Part shown: one piece after another, positions 50,339 through 59,600 of the stretch | Position numbering within the stretch: the stretch's first letter is position 1 | Layout of the letters: every line of letters starts with the position of its first letter | Assembly (NCBI RefSeq): GCF_036182465.1 | Contig: NZ_CP108081.1 | Location: 11,656,001 to 11,720,000, forward strand | Origin: Streptomyces sp. NBC_00258 | Lineage (GTDB): Bacteria; Actinomycetota; Actinomycetes; Streptomycetales; Streptomycetaceae | Length of the DNA stretch: 64,000 nucleotides | Reading direction: 5' to 3' | The notes under the pieces: model-generated | What the model saw: the letters and a program-made list of their open reading frames with translations, nothing else | What the model was told of the DNA's origin: nothing | The model's database searches: none | Program-made: the position numbers and the translations under genes

Positions 50339-51975
50339 CCCAGTACCAGGAAACGCCCCGGCCGAAGTCGATCGACCTGACACGCGAGATATGGCTGGCC
50401 AGACGGCGCCACGCCAAGGCGCTCGCCGACGGCGTTGACCCCGCAGTTGTCCAGGACCACCACCCGGCAGTGGACGACGAGCCGGACCAGCGCCAAGTGC
50501 GGGACGCGTTGGATAGCGCGGTACTCGCGGTCGAGACGGGGCGCGACTACCTGGTCCGGGTTGCCCGGTGGCTGGCCGGCCGCACCGCGTTCGGACGTCC
50601 GCTGATGGACAACGCCGTCCTCCGGCAACGGCTGGCCCTGGCGATCACGGCACACCGGTCCGCCGACGCCGTACTGGATCAACTGGCACGCGACCTCGAC
50701 AGCGCGGAAACCGACACCGCGGGAATCGACACCGTCTGCGCCATTGTGGTCGACTGCGTTGCCGAGTGCGTGCGCAAGTGCGAGGAGGTGCACGCCGGCG
50801 CGGGCGTCTTCGACCGCGGGCCGGACACCGTGCACCGGCTTCAGCTCCGTCAGCGGCAGAAGCACGGCCCCGAATCCGGTCGTCCCTGGCCGGGCCGCCT
50901 GGGCAGGCTGAATCCCTTGCTCGCAGACCGGCTCAGGGCAGCGCTGGTGTTGTCGGATCCCTCCTCTTCCGTCCCTCCCTCAGGTCTGGTGACGGCCGAA
51001 GCGCGGCGCCTGGTATCGGCGCTGGAACAGACGTGCCCCGTCGACGGGACCACACTGCTGGACGACCTGATCATGGCCGAGGTACTGGCCGAACTGCTCA
51101 CGCCGGGCCTGGCTGCACGCGTCATGACACATCGGCAGGTGGTACGGAGCTATCTCACCGGTCCCGGGGCCGCACCCGAGGCCACGCGACTGCTCCCGGC
51201 GGCCCGCACTGGCAGCGCGCTGGCCGCGATCGCGGTGACCGAACCAGAAGTCGGCAGCGACCTCTCCAGCCTGAAGGCGACCATTTACGAGACAGCTTCC
51301 GGACCGGTGCTGGAGGGGATCAAGACCTATGTCGCGGGGGCCGCCGACTGCGATTTCGCCGTGATGGCGGCCAGGTCCAAGGGCGGCCTGGTCCTCGTGC
51401 TGGTGGATACCAGCCGTCCCGAAGTGCGCCGTACGCTGCTGGGCGGGCGAGCCTGGCGGGGCGTCGGATTCGCCGAGCTGGCGGTGCACTCCTACTCCCT
51501 TTCCGAGCAGGACTTGTACCGGGGACCTGGCGCCGATGCCCTTTTCGCCGGGCTCGCGCGTGAACGGATGATGCTCGCGGCGCAGCAACTCGCCTATGCA
51601 CGCCGATGGATCACGGACGTTCCGCGGCAGACGCGCGCCGACCTCGTCCGACGGCTGTCCGCGGCGCAGGCGCTGCTCGAAGGGTCCCTGCTGCGCGCCG
51701 GTACGGATGCCGTGTCCCTGGAGGACAGCAGCATCGCGAAATTCGCCTGCTGCGCGGTCGCCGCGGACGTGGCCGTGGCCAGGACCGCGGCCCTTGCTGG
51801 CCAGCCCGGTGGCCGACTTGGTGAGGACGCGCTCGAGGAACTTCTCGATGACCAGGCCAGCGCCAGGGCCTGCACGTTCGCGGGCGGAAGCGCGGACATC
51901 AATCTGGCCCTTGTGGAGGGAAGCATCGTTTCCATGCTCGCCTCCCCGAGGCTCGAAGGCAGGAGGCCTCAATGA
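50335..51975 (+). CDS. Acyl-CoA dehydrogenase-fold flavoprotein with an extra N-terminal helical segment
   Basis: 546 residues from the GTG at 50335, overlapping the amidase stop. Residues about 230-540 are a recognisable, if divergent, acyl-CoA dehydrogenase: AAIAVTEPEVGSDLSSLKAT (FAD/substrate strand), VLEGIKTYVAGAADCDFAVM, LFAGLARERMMLAAQQLAYA and the C-terminal CTFAGGSADINLALVEG. Residues about 50-170 resemble, out of order, a C-terminal helical domain of the same family (VARWLAGRTAFGRPLMDNAV, RQRLALAITAHRSADAVLDQ, VRKCEEVHAGAGVFDRGPD). The whole may be a fused pair in which one copy has lost its front. A dehydrogenation or oxygenation of a peptide or amino acid intermediate is plausible. 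Confidence 0.7.
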   Translation: MTQYQETPRPKSIDLTREIWLARRRHAKALADGVDPAVVQDHHPAVDDEPDQRQVRDALDSAVLAVETGRDYLVRVARWLAGRTAFGRPLMDNAVLRQRLALAITAHRSADAVLDQLARDLDSAETDTAGIDTVCAIVVDCVAECVRKCEEVHAGAGVFDRGPDTVHRLQLRQRQKHGPESGRPWPGRLGRLNPLLADRLRAALVLSDPSSSVPPSGLVTAEARRLVSALEQTCPVDGTTLLDDLIMAEVLAELLTPGLAARVMTHRQVVRSYLTGPGAAPEATRLLPAARTGSALAAIAVTEPEVGSDLSSLKATIYETASGPVLEGIKTYVAGAADCDFAVMAARSKGGLVLVLVDTSRPEVRRTLLGGRAWRGVGFAELAVHSYSLSEQDLYRGPGADALFAGLARERMMLAAQQLAYARRWITDVPRQTRADLVRRLSAAQALLEGSLLRAGTDAVSLEDSSIAKFACCAVAADVAVARTAALAGQPGGRLGEDALEELLDDQASARACTFAGGSADINLALVEGSIVSMLASPRLEGRRPQ

Positions 51976-53117
51976 CCGTGCCACAGACTGAACGCGAGGT
52001 GCCGCTTGACGAGGTGCTCGACAAGGTGTGCGTCGAACTCCGGAAGCGGTCGTACGAACTGGAAGTGCCTGGAGACTTTCCTACCGACGTCGCGGACCTG
52101 TTGTCCGGGTCGGGGCTGACCGGCCTGTGCCTGCCCCGATGGCTGGGCGGTCGCGGCGGTCGGCTGTCCGACCTGGTTGGCGCGGTTGAGCGGATCGCCG
52201 CGGTGGACGCCGCGACCGCCTGGTGCCTGTTCATCATGGGAACAGCGCCCTGGCTGCTCTGCCACGCCCGTCCGGAACTGGTGGCTGAGGTGTACGCGGA
52301 TCCGGGCACCCGGGTCGGAGGTGCCCTCGCGCCGACAGGAGTGATCAGACGCGAGGGCGACGGCTATGTGCTGAAAGGACGCTGGGCGTTCGGGAGCGGC
52401 GTCAACGCGTGTGACTGGGTGGCCGTACATGCGGTGTTCGCGCAGCAGTCCGTCACCCGCTCGGCCTTTGTGCTGGTGCCCGCGTCGGGAATCACCTACC
52501 GCGAGCCGTGGGACGGTCTGGGTCTGGCCTCGTCGGGCAGCGGTGTGTTCGGTGTCGATGAACTGGCCGTCCCCGTCCATCGCGTCGTCCCCAGCCTCGG
52601 CGGACCGCCGGTCTGGCAGGACCCGCCCTTCCGGATGTCCTTCCGTGCCACGTTCGGCGCGTGCTCCGCGATCCTCGTCGGCATCGCCACCGAGATGCTC
52701 GACGCGTTCACCGCGCTGTCAAGGAGCAAACGCCCCACGTTCGGCCGCGGCCTGCTCGCGGATCAGGAGTACGTACAGATCCTGGTCGCCGAATCCTGGG
52801 GCGCCCTCCAGTCGGCGCGGGCCCTGCTGCACCGGACGGTCGGCCTGCTGGAGGACGCGTGCGCCGACGGTGTTCCGCACCCCAGGCAGCAAGCGGAACT
52901 GCGGATCGCGATGAACACGGTACGTGCCTCGTGCCTGCGGGTCGTGGACCAGCTGCACCTGGCCGCGGGAGGCGGCGCGGCCCTGCGCGCATCGCGGTTC
53001 GCGCACCTGCTCCGTGATGCGCACACCGCCAGCCAGCACGCCATGTTCGGTACCGAGGTGACCGCGCTGGCGGGTTCGGTGCTGCTGGGCCGTGACGTAC
53101 CGGAGGGACAGCTGTGA
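51972..53117 (+). CDS. Acyl-CoA dehydrogenase-fold flavin monooxygenase-like protein
   Basis: 381 residues, starting in an ATGA overlap. The layout is that of two-component flavin monooxygenases of the HsaA/DszC/KijD3 type with an Acyl-CoA_dh_2 C-terminal domain: GLTGLCLPRWLGGRGGRLSD, AAVDAATAWCLFIMG, VLKGRWAFGSGVNACDWVAV, ADQEYVQILVAESWGALQSA, and the C-terminal RFAHLLRDAHTASQHAMFG. The catalytic glutamate of true dehydrogenases is not evident. It would use reduced flavin from a separate reductase to hydroxylate carbon or nitrogen. A dedicated reductase is not seen in the window part of the cluster. Confidence 0.75.
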   Translation: MTVPQTEREVPLDEVLDKVCVELRKRSYELEVPGDFPTDVADLLSGSGLTGLCLPRWLGGRGGRLSDLVGAVERIAAVDAATAWCLFIMGTAPWLLCHARPELVAEVYADPGTRVGGALAPTGVIRREGDGYVLKGRWAFGSGVNACDWVAVHAVFAQQSVTRSAFVLVPASGITYREPWDGLGLASSGSGVFGVDELAVPVHRVVPSLGGPPVWQDPPFRMSFRATFGACSAILVGIATEMLDAFTALSRSKRPTFGRGLLADQEYVQILVAESWGALQSARALLHRTVGLLEDACADGVPHPRQQAELRIAMNTVRASCLRVVDQLHLAAGGGAALRASRFAHLLRDAHTASQHAMFGTEVTALAGSVLLGRDVPEGQL

Positions 53118-53163
53118 CCTCCGTTCCTTGCCAACGGACCGTCGAGCGAAGTGAGGCGAAAGC

Positions 53164-56100
53164 ATGACCGATCAGCATCCCGTCGTACTGGACCGCTGGC
53201 TGAGCGTCGCCGAGCGGGCCCACCACGCACCGGCGTGCCGCGACAACGACACCACCCTCAGCCATCGTGGGGTGATCGACCTGGCGCACCGCCGCGCACG
53301 GCTCCTGGTCTCCCAGGGACTGGAGCCGGAGGAGCGCGTGGTCGTCATGCTGAACTCCGGTGCGGACCAGGCCGTGTGGATCGCGTCCGTCATGCTGGCT
53401 GGCGGCTGCGCGGTCCCGGTTGGGTTGCACCAGCCCGAGCAACGGTTGCGCACCATCGTCGAACTGGCCCGCCCGGCAAGGGTGATCACCGACTCCCGCA
53501 CCTGTCACCTGGCGGCGGACCGCCCCGGCTACGACGGGGCGGATCCGGGCACGGAGGAGGCGGCCGTGCTGCCGCCGTCGGACGCCGACCGGGCCGCGTA
53601 CACCTGCTTCACGTCGGGAACCACTGGCCGGCCCAAGGGCGTGGTGGTCACCCATGGAGTGCTGGCACACACCGTCGGAGAGATGGCTGCCTACCTGGAC
53701 CTGGCCCGGAGCCCCCGCACCCATGTGCTCGCCACCTCCTGGTCGTTCGACGTGGCGATGATGGACCTGTGGCTCGCTCTGACGACCGGCGGGACGCTGT
53801 TCGTGCCGGACCGTGACGACCTCCTCGGCCCGGCGCTGATCGCGACGGTGTCGCAGATCGAGGCGCCCATTGTGCACGGCGTTCCCAGCCTGTTCGGCGC
53901 CTTCAGCGATGCCGACTTCGACAAGCTTCCCGAGGCCACGACCGTGATGCTGGGCGGGGAGTCGGTGCCCGCCTCCCTCCTGCGCAATCTGTGCGAACAC
54001 ACCGACATGCATGCGGTGTACGGCATCACCGAGACCGGCGTGATCACCACCACGCACCGGGTGACACCGGCCAGCACGTCCGACACCATCGGACGCGCGT
54101 TGCCCGGCGTCGACTGCGTTGTGGTGGACGGGAGCGGGGTCGCGGTCCCCGACGGTGAGCCCGGCGAACTGCACATCGGGGGACCGGTGGTCGCCCGCGG
54201 GTACCTCGACGACCCGGACGGCACGGCGTTGCGGTTCGTGGACGACGCGGCAGGCATCCGGCGGTACCGAACCGGAGATCTCGTACGCCGTCGGCCCGAC
54301 GGGACGTTCACTTTCCACGGCCGCATCGATCAGCAGCTCAAGATCCGCGGTCATCGCCTGGAACCCGCCGAGGTCGAACAGACCCTGCTCGGTCTGCCGG
54401 GCATCCGCCAGGCCGCAGTGGTGGCCCGGGACAATCCGGCGGGGGAGCGGATGGTGGTCGCTTATGTCGTCGGCGCCGGCTTCGAGACGGACGACATCAA
54501 GCGGGAACTCACCACGAGAATGCCGGACTGGATGCGCCCTTCGGTCATCGAACTGCTTCCGGAACTGCCGATCAGCGTCACCGGGAAAGTGGACCGCCAG
54601 GCGTTGCCCGAACCCCACTGGCCGCTGGGCGGGAACAGCGGTGAATCGGACGTACGGGCGGGTACGGAGACAGAGCGCACTATCGGCGGCATGTGGCAGC
54701 AACTGCTCGGCACCCGCCAGGTCGGAGCGGACGACAACTTCCTCGCGCTCGGCGGACACTCCCTCAAGGCCGCGCAGCTGAGCACGGCTCTGCGTGACCA
54801 CCTCGGGGTGTCCATTCCGGTGCACGAGGTGCTCGCGGCGGAGTCTTTGGGGAAACTGGCGGCACTGGTGGACACCGTCGGACGCGCTGGGCACCAGGAG
54901 TCTGCGTCACCCGGCTCTCCGCCGGACGGTCCGTCACCGGTGCAACGGCAGCTCTGGCTGCACCAGGAACTCGCGGGTACGGACGGTATCTACAACATCG
55001 TGGTCCCGGTCCGGATGCGGGGCCCCCTCCGGACGGCGGACCTGCAACGCGCTCTGCACACCGTCGAGCGTCGCCATCCCGCGCTCCTCACCTCGTACGT
55101 CTTCGACGGCGAAAAGCTCACAGCGGTGCCGCGGCCCCCGGCCGCCCGGCCGCTGACGGTTCGCAACACGGATCTGACCGACGCGGTCCGGCGGGCCGGT
55201 GCGCAGGCGATCGACGTGTCAGTGGAGCCGCCGTGGAACTACCAGCTGATCCCCTCGGGGGACCGTTCGCACGTTCTCCTCCTGACCTTCCATCACATCG
55301 CGGTGGACGGCGTTGCGATCTACCGTCTCCTGGAGGAGATCGCACAGCACTACTCGGCCCTGGCCGATCCCGTCCGCAACCTGGTCGCTCCGTCCTCGGA
55401 CGCGCACCCTGCGCGGGCAGCCGACCAGGGCGCGACCGACGAGGACCACCAGGTCTTCTGGGCGGCCATGATGCAAGGGGCCCCGGAGCCTGCCCAGTTG
55501 CCGGGGCAGCGCAGCGCCGAGGAACTCGCGGACTTCACCGGCTGGTGCCTTCCCGTAGAACTGACGGACGCCGACCCGGCTCAGCTGCGCCGCGTGGGCG
55601 CCGCCCGGGGCGTCACACTCCAGGCACTGATGCTGTCGGCCTTCCTGCGCGCGATCGCCCAGCAGACGGGGACCGGCGACGTAGTCGTCGGAGTGCCGAT
55701 ATCCCGCCGTGGAGTGGACGTGGGTTTGGCGGAGATCGGGCAGTACGTCAGCGTCCTGCCCGTACGGTTCCGGCTGCCTGTCGATCTCTCGGCGACAGGC
55801 TGCCTGGATGTCGTCTCCCGGACGATGCGGGAGGCCCAGCGCCACTGCACCACCGACCCGGCGGTGATCCTGGAAGCCGCGCGTTCCGAGCGGGGCCGCT
55901 CGACCGGTGATCCGTTCCGGGTTGTGTTCGCCTGGGAGGACGAACAGCCCGCGCCCGTTTTCGCCGGACTGGAGACCTCCTGGAACGTGGAGTTCAACGG
56001 CTGGTCCGAGTCCGACCTGACTCTGGAGCTCTCCGGACACGGCCCCGTCGTCGCGGGCCGGGCGATCGGGCGGCGGGCGAGCAGCGCCGACGCCGATGTC

Positions 56101-56166
56101 GAACAGCTTGTGCGCGCGATGCGGAAGAGCGTGCACGACCTGATGGCCGAGGACGTGGAGCGATGA
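53164..56166 (+). CDS. NRPS, A-T-C organisation, predicted arylglycine-activating
   Basis: 1000 residues, 46 bases after the flavoprotein gene with AAGTGAGG upstream. A domain about 10-485: A3 YTCFTSGTTGRPKGVVV, A4 SWSFDVAMMDLW, A5 YGITETGV, A10 ISVTGKVDRQAL. Reading the ten pocket positions by alignment with GrsA gives D-V-M-H-M-G-V-V-I-K, which has the shape of the 4-hydroxyphenylglycine code DIFHLGLLCK. T domain about 500-575: LGGHSLKAAQL, Ser533. C domain about 590-1000: SPVQRQLWLHQEL and intact HHxxxDG at His710 (FHHIAVDGVAIY). There is no preceding C domain, so this is an initiation module carrying the acceptor-side C domain of the next step. No epimerase is present. Confidence 0.85.
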   Translation: MTDQHPVVLDRWLSVAERAHHAPACRDNDTTLSHRGVIDLAHRRARLLVSQGLEPEERVVVMLNSGADQAVWIASVMLAGGCAVPVGLHQPEQRLRTIVELARPARVITDSRTCHLAADRPGYDGADPGTEEAAVLPPSDADRAAYTCFTSGTTGRPKGVVVTHGVLAHTVGEMAAYLDLARSPRTHVLATSWSFDVAMMDLWLALTTGGTLFVPDRDDLLGPALIATVSQIEAPIVHGVPSLFGAFSDADFDKLPEATTVMLGGESVPASLLRNLCEHTDMHAVYGITETGVITTTHRVTPASTSDTIGRALPGVDCVVVDGSGVAVPDGEPGELHIGGPVVARGYLDDPDGTALRFVDDAAGIRRYRTGDLVRRRPDGTFTFHGRIDQQLKIRGHRLEPAEVEQTLLGLPGIRQAAVVARDNPAGERMVVAYVVGAGFETDDIKRELTTRMPDWMRPSVIELLPELPISVTGKVDRQALPEPHWPLGGNSGESDVRAGTETERTIGGMWQQLLGTRQVGADDNFLALGGHSLKAAQLSTALRDHLGVSIPVHEVLAAESLGKLAALVDTVGRAGHQESASPGSPPDGPSPVQRQLWLHQELAGTDGIYNIVVPVRMRGPLRTADLQRALHTVERRHPALLTSYVFDGEKLTAVPRPPAARPLTVRNTDLTDAVRRAGAQAIDVSVEPPWNYQLIPSGDRSHVLLLTFHHIAVDGVAIYRLLEEIAQHYSALADPVRNLVAPSSDAHPARAADQGATDEDHQVFWAAMMQGAPEPAQLPGQRSAEELADFTGWCLPVELTDADPAQLRRVGAARGVTLQALMLSAFLRAIAQQTGTGDVVVGVPISRRGVDVGLAEIGQYVSVLPVRFRLPVDLSATGCLDVVSRTMREAQRHCTTDPAVILEAARSERGRSTGDPFRVVFAWEDEQPAPVFAGLETSWNVEFNGWSESDLTLELSGHGPVVAGRAIGRRASSADADVEQLVRAMRKSVHDLMAEDVER

Positions 56167-56453
56167 GCGAGCCGGTGGACGCGAGCATGGACACAACGGA
56201 CATCGAGAACGTCGTGGTCCAGATCTGGCAGAGCCTCCTCGGTCTGGACGGGATCGGCCCCGACGACAACTTCTTCCTGCTCGGCGGGCGCTCGCTCACC
56301 GCGATGAGGGTCGTCACCCAGGTGCGCGACCAGATCGGCGTCCCGGTGAAGCTGGCCGACATCTTCCGTGCCCCGGAACTGCGTTCCTTCGCCGAACTGC
56401 TAGGCAAAAGGATCGCCGAACACGAACAGGTCGTGCCACGTGACTCGAAATGA
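56163..56453 (+). CDS. Free-standing peptidyl carrier protein
   Basis: 96 residues, ATGA overlap with the preceding NRPS. IENVVVQIWQSLLGLDGIGP, DDNFFLLGGRSLTAMRVVTQ and VPVKLADIFRAPELRSFAEL are a complete four-helix carrier domain with the phosphopantetheine Ser44. No adenylation domain is attached. It could complete the module begun by the C domain of the upstream NRPS, be charged in trans, or hold an amino acid for oxidation by the oxygenases of the cluster. Confidence 0.88.
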   Translation: MSEPVDASMDTTDIENVVVQIWQSLLGLDGIGPDDNFFLLGGRSLTAMRVVTQVRDQIGVPVKLADIFRAPELRSFAELLGKRIAEHEQVVPRDSK

Positions 56454-56670
56454 GCCTCCCGCGGAAGCGCCCGAAGGGCCCCGGAACGACCAGTACAGGG
56501 TGGTCGTGAACCACGAGGAGCAGTACAGCATCTGGCGGGCCGACCAGGACATCCCCGCAGGGTGGACCCCCGTCGGTGAACCAGACAGCCAGGAGCGCTG
56601 TCTCGCCGCCGTCGACGATCTGTGGACCGATATGCGACCACTGACCCTTCGTGAAGCCTCCGGCGGCTGA
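56440..56670 (+). CDS. MbtH-like protein
   Basis: 76 residues from the GTG at 56440, overlapping the carrier gene end by 14 bases. The family core is intact: YRVVVNHEEQYSIW, PAGWTPVG and VDDLWTDMRPLTLRE, with the conserved tryptophans that grip the A domain. The usual Pro after SIW is Arg. MbtH proteins are needed for folding or activity of many A domains; the adjacent arylglycine- and serine-type domains are the obvious partners. Confidence 0.92.
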   Translation: MTRNEPPAEAPEGPRNDQYRVVVNHEEQYSIWRADQDIPAGWTPVGEPDSQERCLAAVDDLWTDMRPLTLREASGG

Positions 56671-56694
56671 CGCGTCCCTCGCAGAAGGAGAACG

Positions 56695-59600
56695 ATGACC
56701 ACCGCGGATGAAATGGTCACGGTGCCCGCCTCCTCCATCCAGGAGCAGATGTGGCTCAACGAGATGCTCAGGGGCGCCGACACCGTGTACACGATGGCCG
56801 AGGTGCTGCGCGTCGAAGGAGAGCTCGACGCCGCCCGGCTGAGCACGGCCGTCGCGTCGCTCCAGGAACGCCACGAGGCGCTGCGCACCACCTTCGAGGG
56901 CGACGGAACGGTGGTGCGGCAGGTGATCCACCCCGCGTACCCCGTGCCGGTCGTGACGCACGCCCTGAATCCGCAGGGCGACCACGAACGGGAATTCAGG
57001 GCGCTGCTCGACGGTGTGCTGGTGCAGCCGTTCGCCCTCGACCGGCCGCCGCTCTGGCGGTGTCTCGTGGGTACTACGGGTACGGTGACCTACCTCGCCG
57101 TCGTGATGCATCACATCGTCGCCGACGGCTGGTCGATCGGCATCCTTGTGGATGAGCTGGGCACCCTCTACGCGGGAGCCGAACCGGCGAGGAACCCACG
57201 CCCCTACCGGGAGTTCAGCCGCGAGCAACGCGACTGGCTGGAGGGTGAGGAGGCCGCCAGGTCGGTACGGCACTGGCAGCGCGAGCTCGCGGACACCCCC
57301 GTGACGACCAGCTTCCCCGGCCCCGGTCGACGCACCACACACCGAGGCGAACGCATCGGCTTCCCGTTCTCCCCGGGTACCCAGAACAGGGTCGCGAAGG
57401 TAGCCGCCGCCGCAGGCGTGACTCCGTACATGCTCTATCTCGCCGTCTATGCCATCGTTCTCGCCCGGCGCGGCGGAGCGCGGGATCTCGTCATCGGGAT
57501 ACCCGCCGCCAATCGCACCGACGAGAAGGACCTCGGCACGGTGGGCCTCTTCGTCAACCCGCTGCCCCTGCGCCTACGGCTTCCGGCGAGCACCACACTC
57601 CGAGCGACCGTCGCTGCGGTGCGGGACGCTGTACTCGGGATCATCGAACACCAGGCGCTGCCGTTCAGCGCCGTCGTAAAGGCGGCGGGCGTGGGCCGCG
57701 ACGCCGGCCCGAGCCCCCTGTTCCAGACCATGGTGGCTCAGCGCACCGACCGGGTCGGATACGTGAAGTTCGCCAGCCACCGGGCGGAACGGCTGCTGAC
57801 CTCCACCGGTACGGCCAAGTACGACCTAACCGCCACCTTCCCGGACGATGACGACGACGGGCTCGGACTCATCATCGAGTTCGACCTCGGCCGGTACGAC
57901 GCCCGATACGTTCGAGGTGTCGCCGACGAGTACCTGCGCACCCTGGACCTGCTGCTCGCCGACAGCCCGGACACCGAGATCCCCCTCGTTGCTCAGGAAC
58001 CGGAGATCTCCGGGTTCGTGCCCATCCACCGCCTCTTCCGGCAAGTCGTCCGCAGCAGGCCCAACGGGATCGCCGTCGTACAGGGCACCGACTGGTACAC
58101 CTACGCCGAACTCGACGAACGCTCGGCACTGATCGCCGCGGAACTACGGGGCATGGGCGTGGCCGTGGGGTCGGTGGTCGGCATCCGGCTTTCCCGGGGC
58201 CTCGATTTCGTTGCTGTCGCCGTCGCGGTGCTTAGGCTGGGGGCCGCCTATCTCCCGACCGACGACCGCTGGCCGCACGACCGTCTCCGCCTCGTGCTGC
58301 ACGACGCCCGCGCCGAGGTGCTCGTCGTGGCCGGGGACCCCGGCGCGGCGGCCGAGGGCGGGGCCGGCACTCGCGTCCTCGCTCTGGCCGGCCTGGCCCG
58401 GCGCGCCGCCGGGGCGACCCGTGAACCGGGGGGCGCCGAGTCGGCGGACGCCGAGGTCGGGCCGGACGACCTGGCGATGATCATCTGCACCTCGGGGTCG
58501 ACGGGCAGACCGAAGAGCGTGATGATCCGGCACGACGCGGTACGCCGACTGCTCGGCGGCGACCAGCTCTACGCGGTGCGCGACGACGACAGGGTGGCCC
58601 AGAACTGCAACCTGGCGTTCGACGTGACGACGTACGAGGTCTGGGGGCCGCTGGTGGTGGGTGCCACCCTCGTGCTCCCACCCCCGGGGGACATGGGTCC
58701 GGCCGACTATGCGGCGCTGTTCGAGGCGAGCACGGCCGCGTTCGTCACCACCGGCCTGTTCACCGAACTGATGCGGCACCCGGACTGCCGTGCCGCGCTG
58801 CGGGCGCTCCGGCTGCTGATCGTGGGCGGGGACGTACTGGATCCCTCGGTGCTGACCTCCCTCAACCGGCCGGACCAGCTCCGTGTGCACGCCTACGGCC
58901 CGACCGAGGCGACGACCTTCTCGACCGTCGGTTCCCTGGACGCCAGAACCGTCTGGAACACCGTGCCGATCGGCACGGCGATCGCTGGCACGTGCTGCTA
59001 CGTCCTGGACCGGAACCTCGAACCGGTCGCGCCGGGAGAGCTGGGTGAGCTGTTCATCGGCGGGGACGGTGTCGCCCGCGGGTACTTCGGGCAGGCGGCC
59101 CTGACCGCGCGGAGCTTCCGCCCCGACCCGCTACGGCCGGGGCACCGGATGTATGCCACCGGTGACTGGGTGCGCCTGCTCGATGACGGCTCGCTGGATT
59201 TCGTCGGCCGCAGGGACCATCAGGTGAAGGTCAGGGGTTTCCGGGTCGAACTGGGCGAGATCGAGGCGGTGATCAGAGCGCACCCGTCCGTCCGGGTCGC
59301 CAGGGCTCTGGCCGACGGCAAGGACGCCGCCGACCGGCGCCTGGTGGGTATCGCGCAGATCCGGTCCGGGGCCGACAGGGAACTGGTCGAGGCCCAGCTC
59401 CGAGAGTCCCTACGGGCACAGCTGCCCACGTTCATGCAGCCGCACAACCTGGTGGTCACCGACGGCCTGCCGTTGACCCCGAACGGGAAGGTGGATCTAC
59501 CGGCCCTGATCGGTACGGCGGAGACGGCGGAAGCGGCACCCGGCGAGGGCTTCACGGACGTTGAACGGATGGCGGAGATCTGGCGGCGGGTGCTGCGGGT

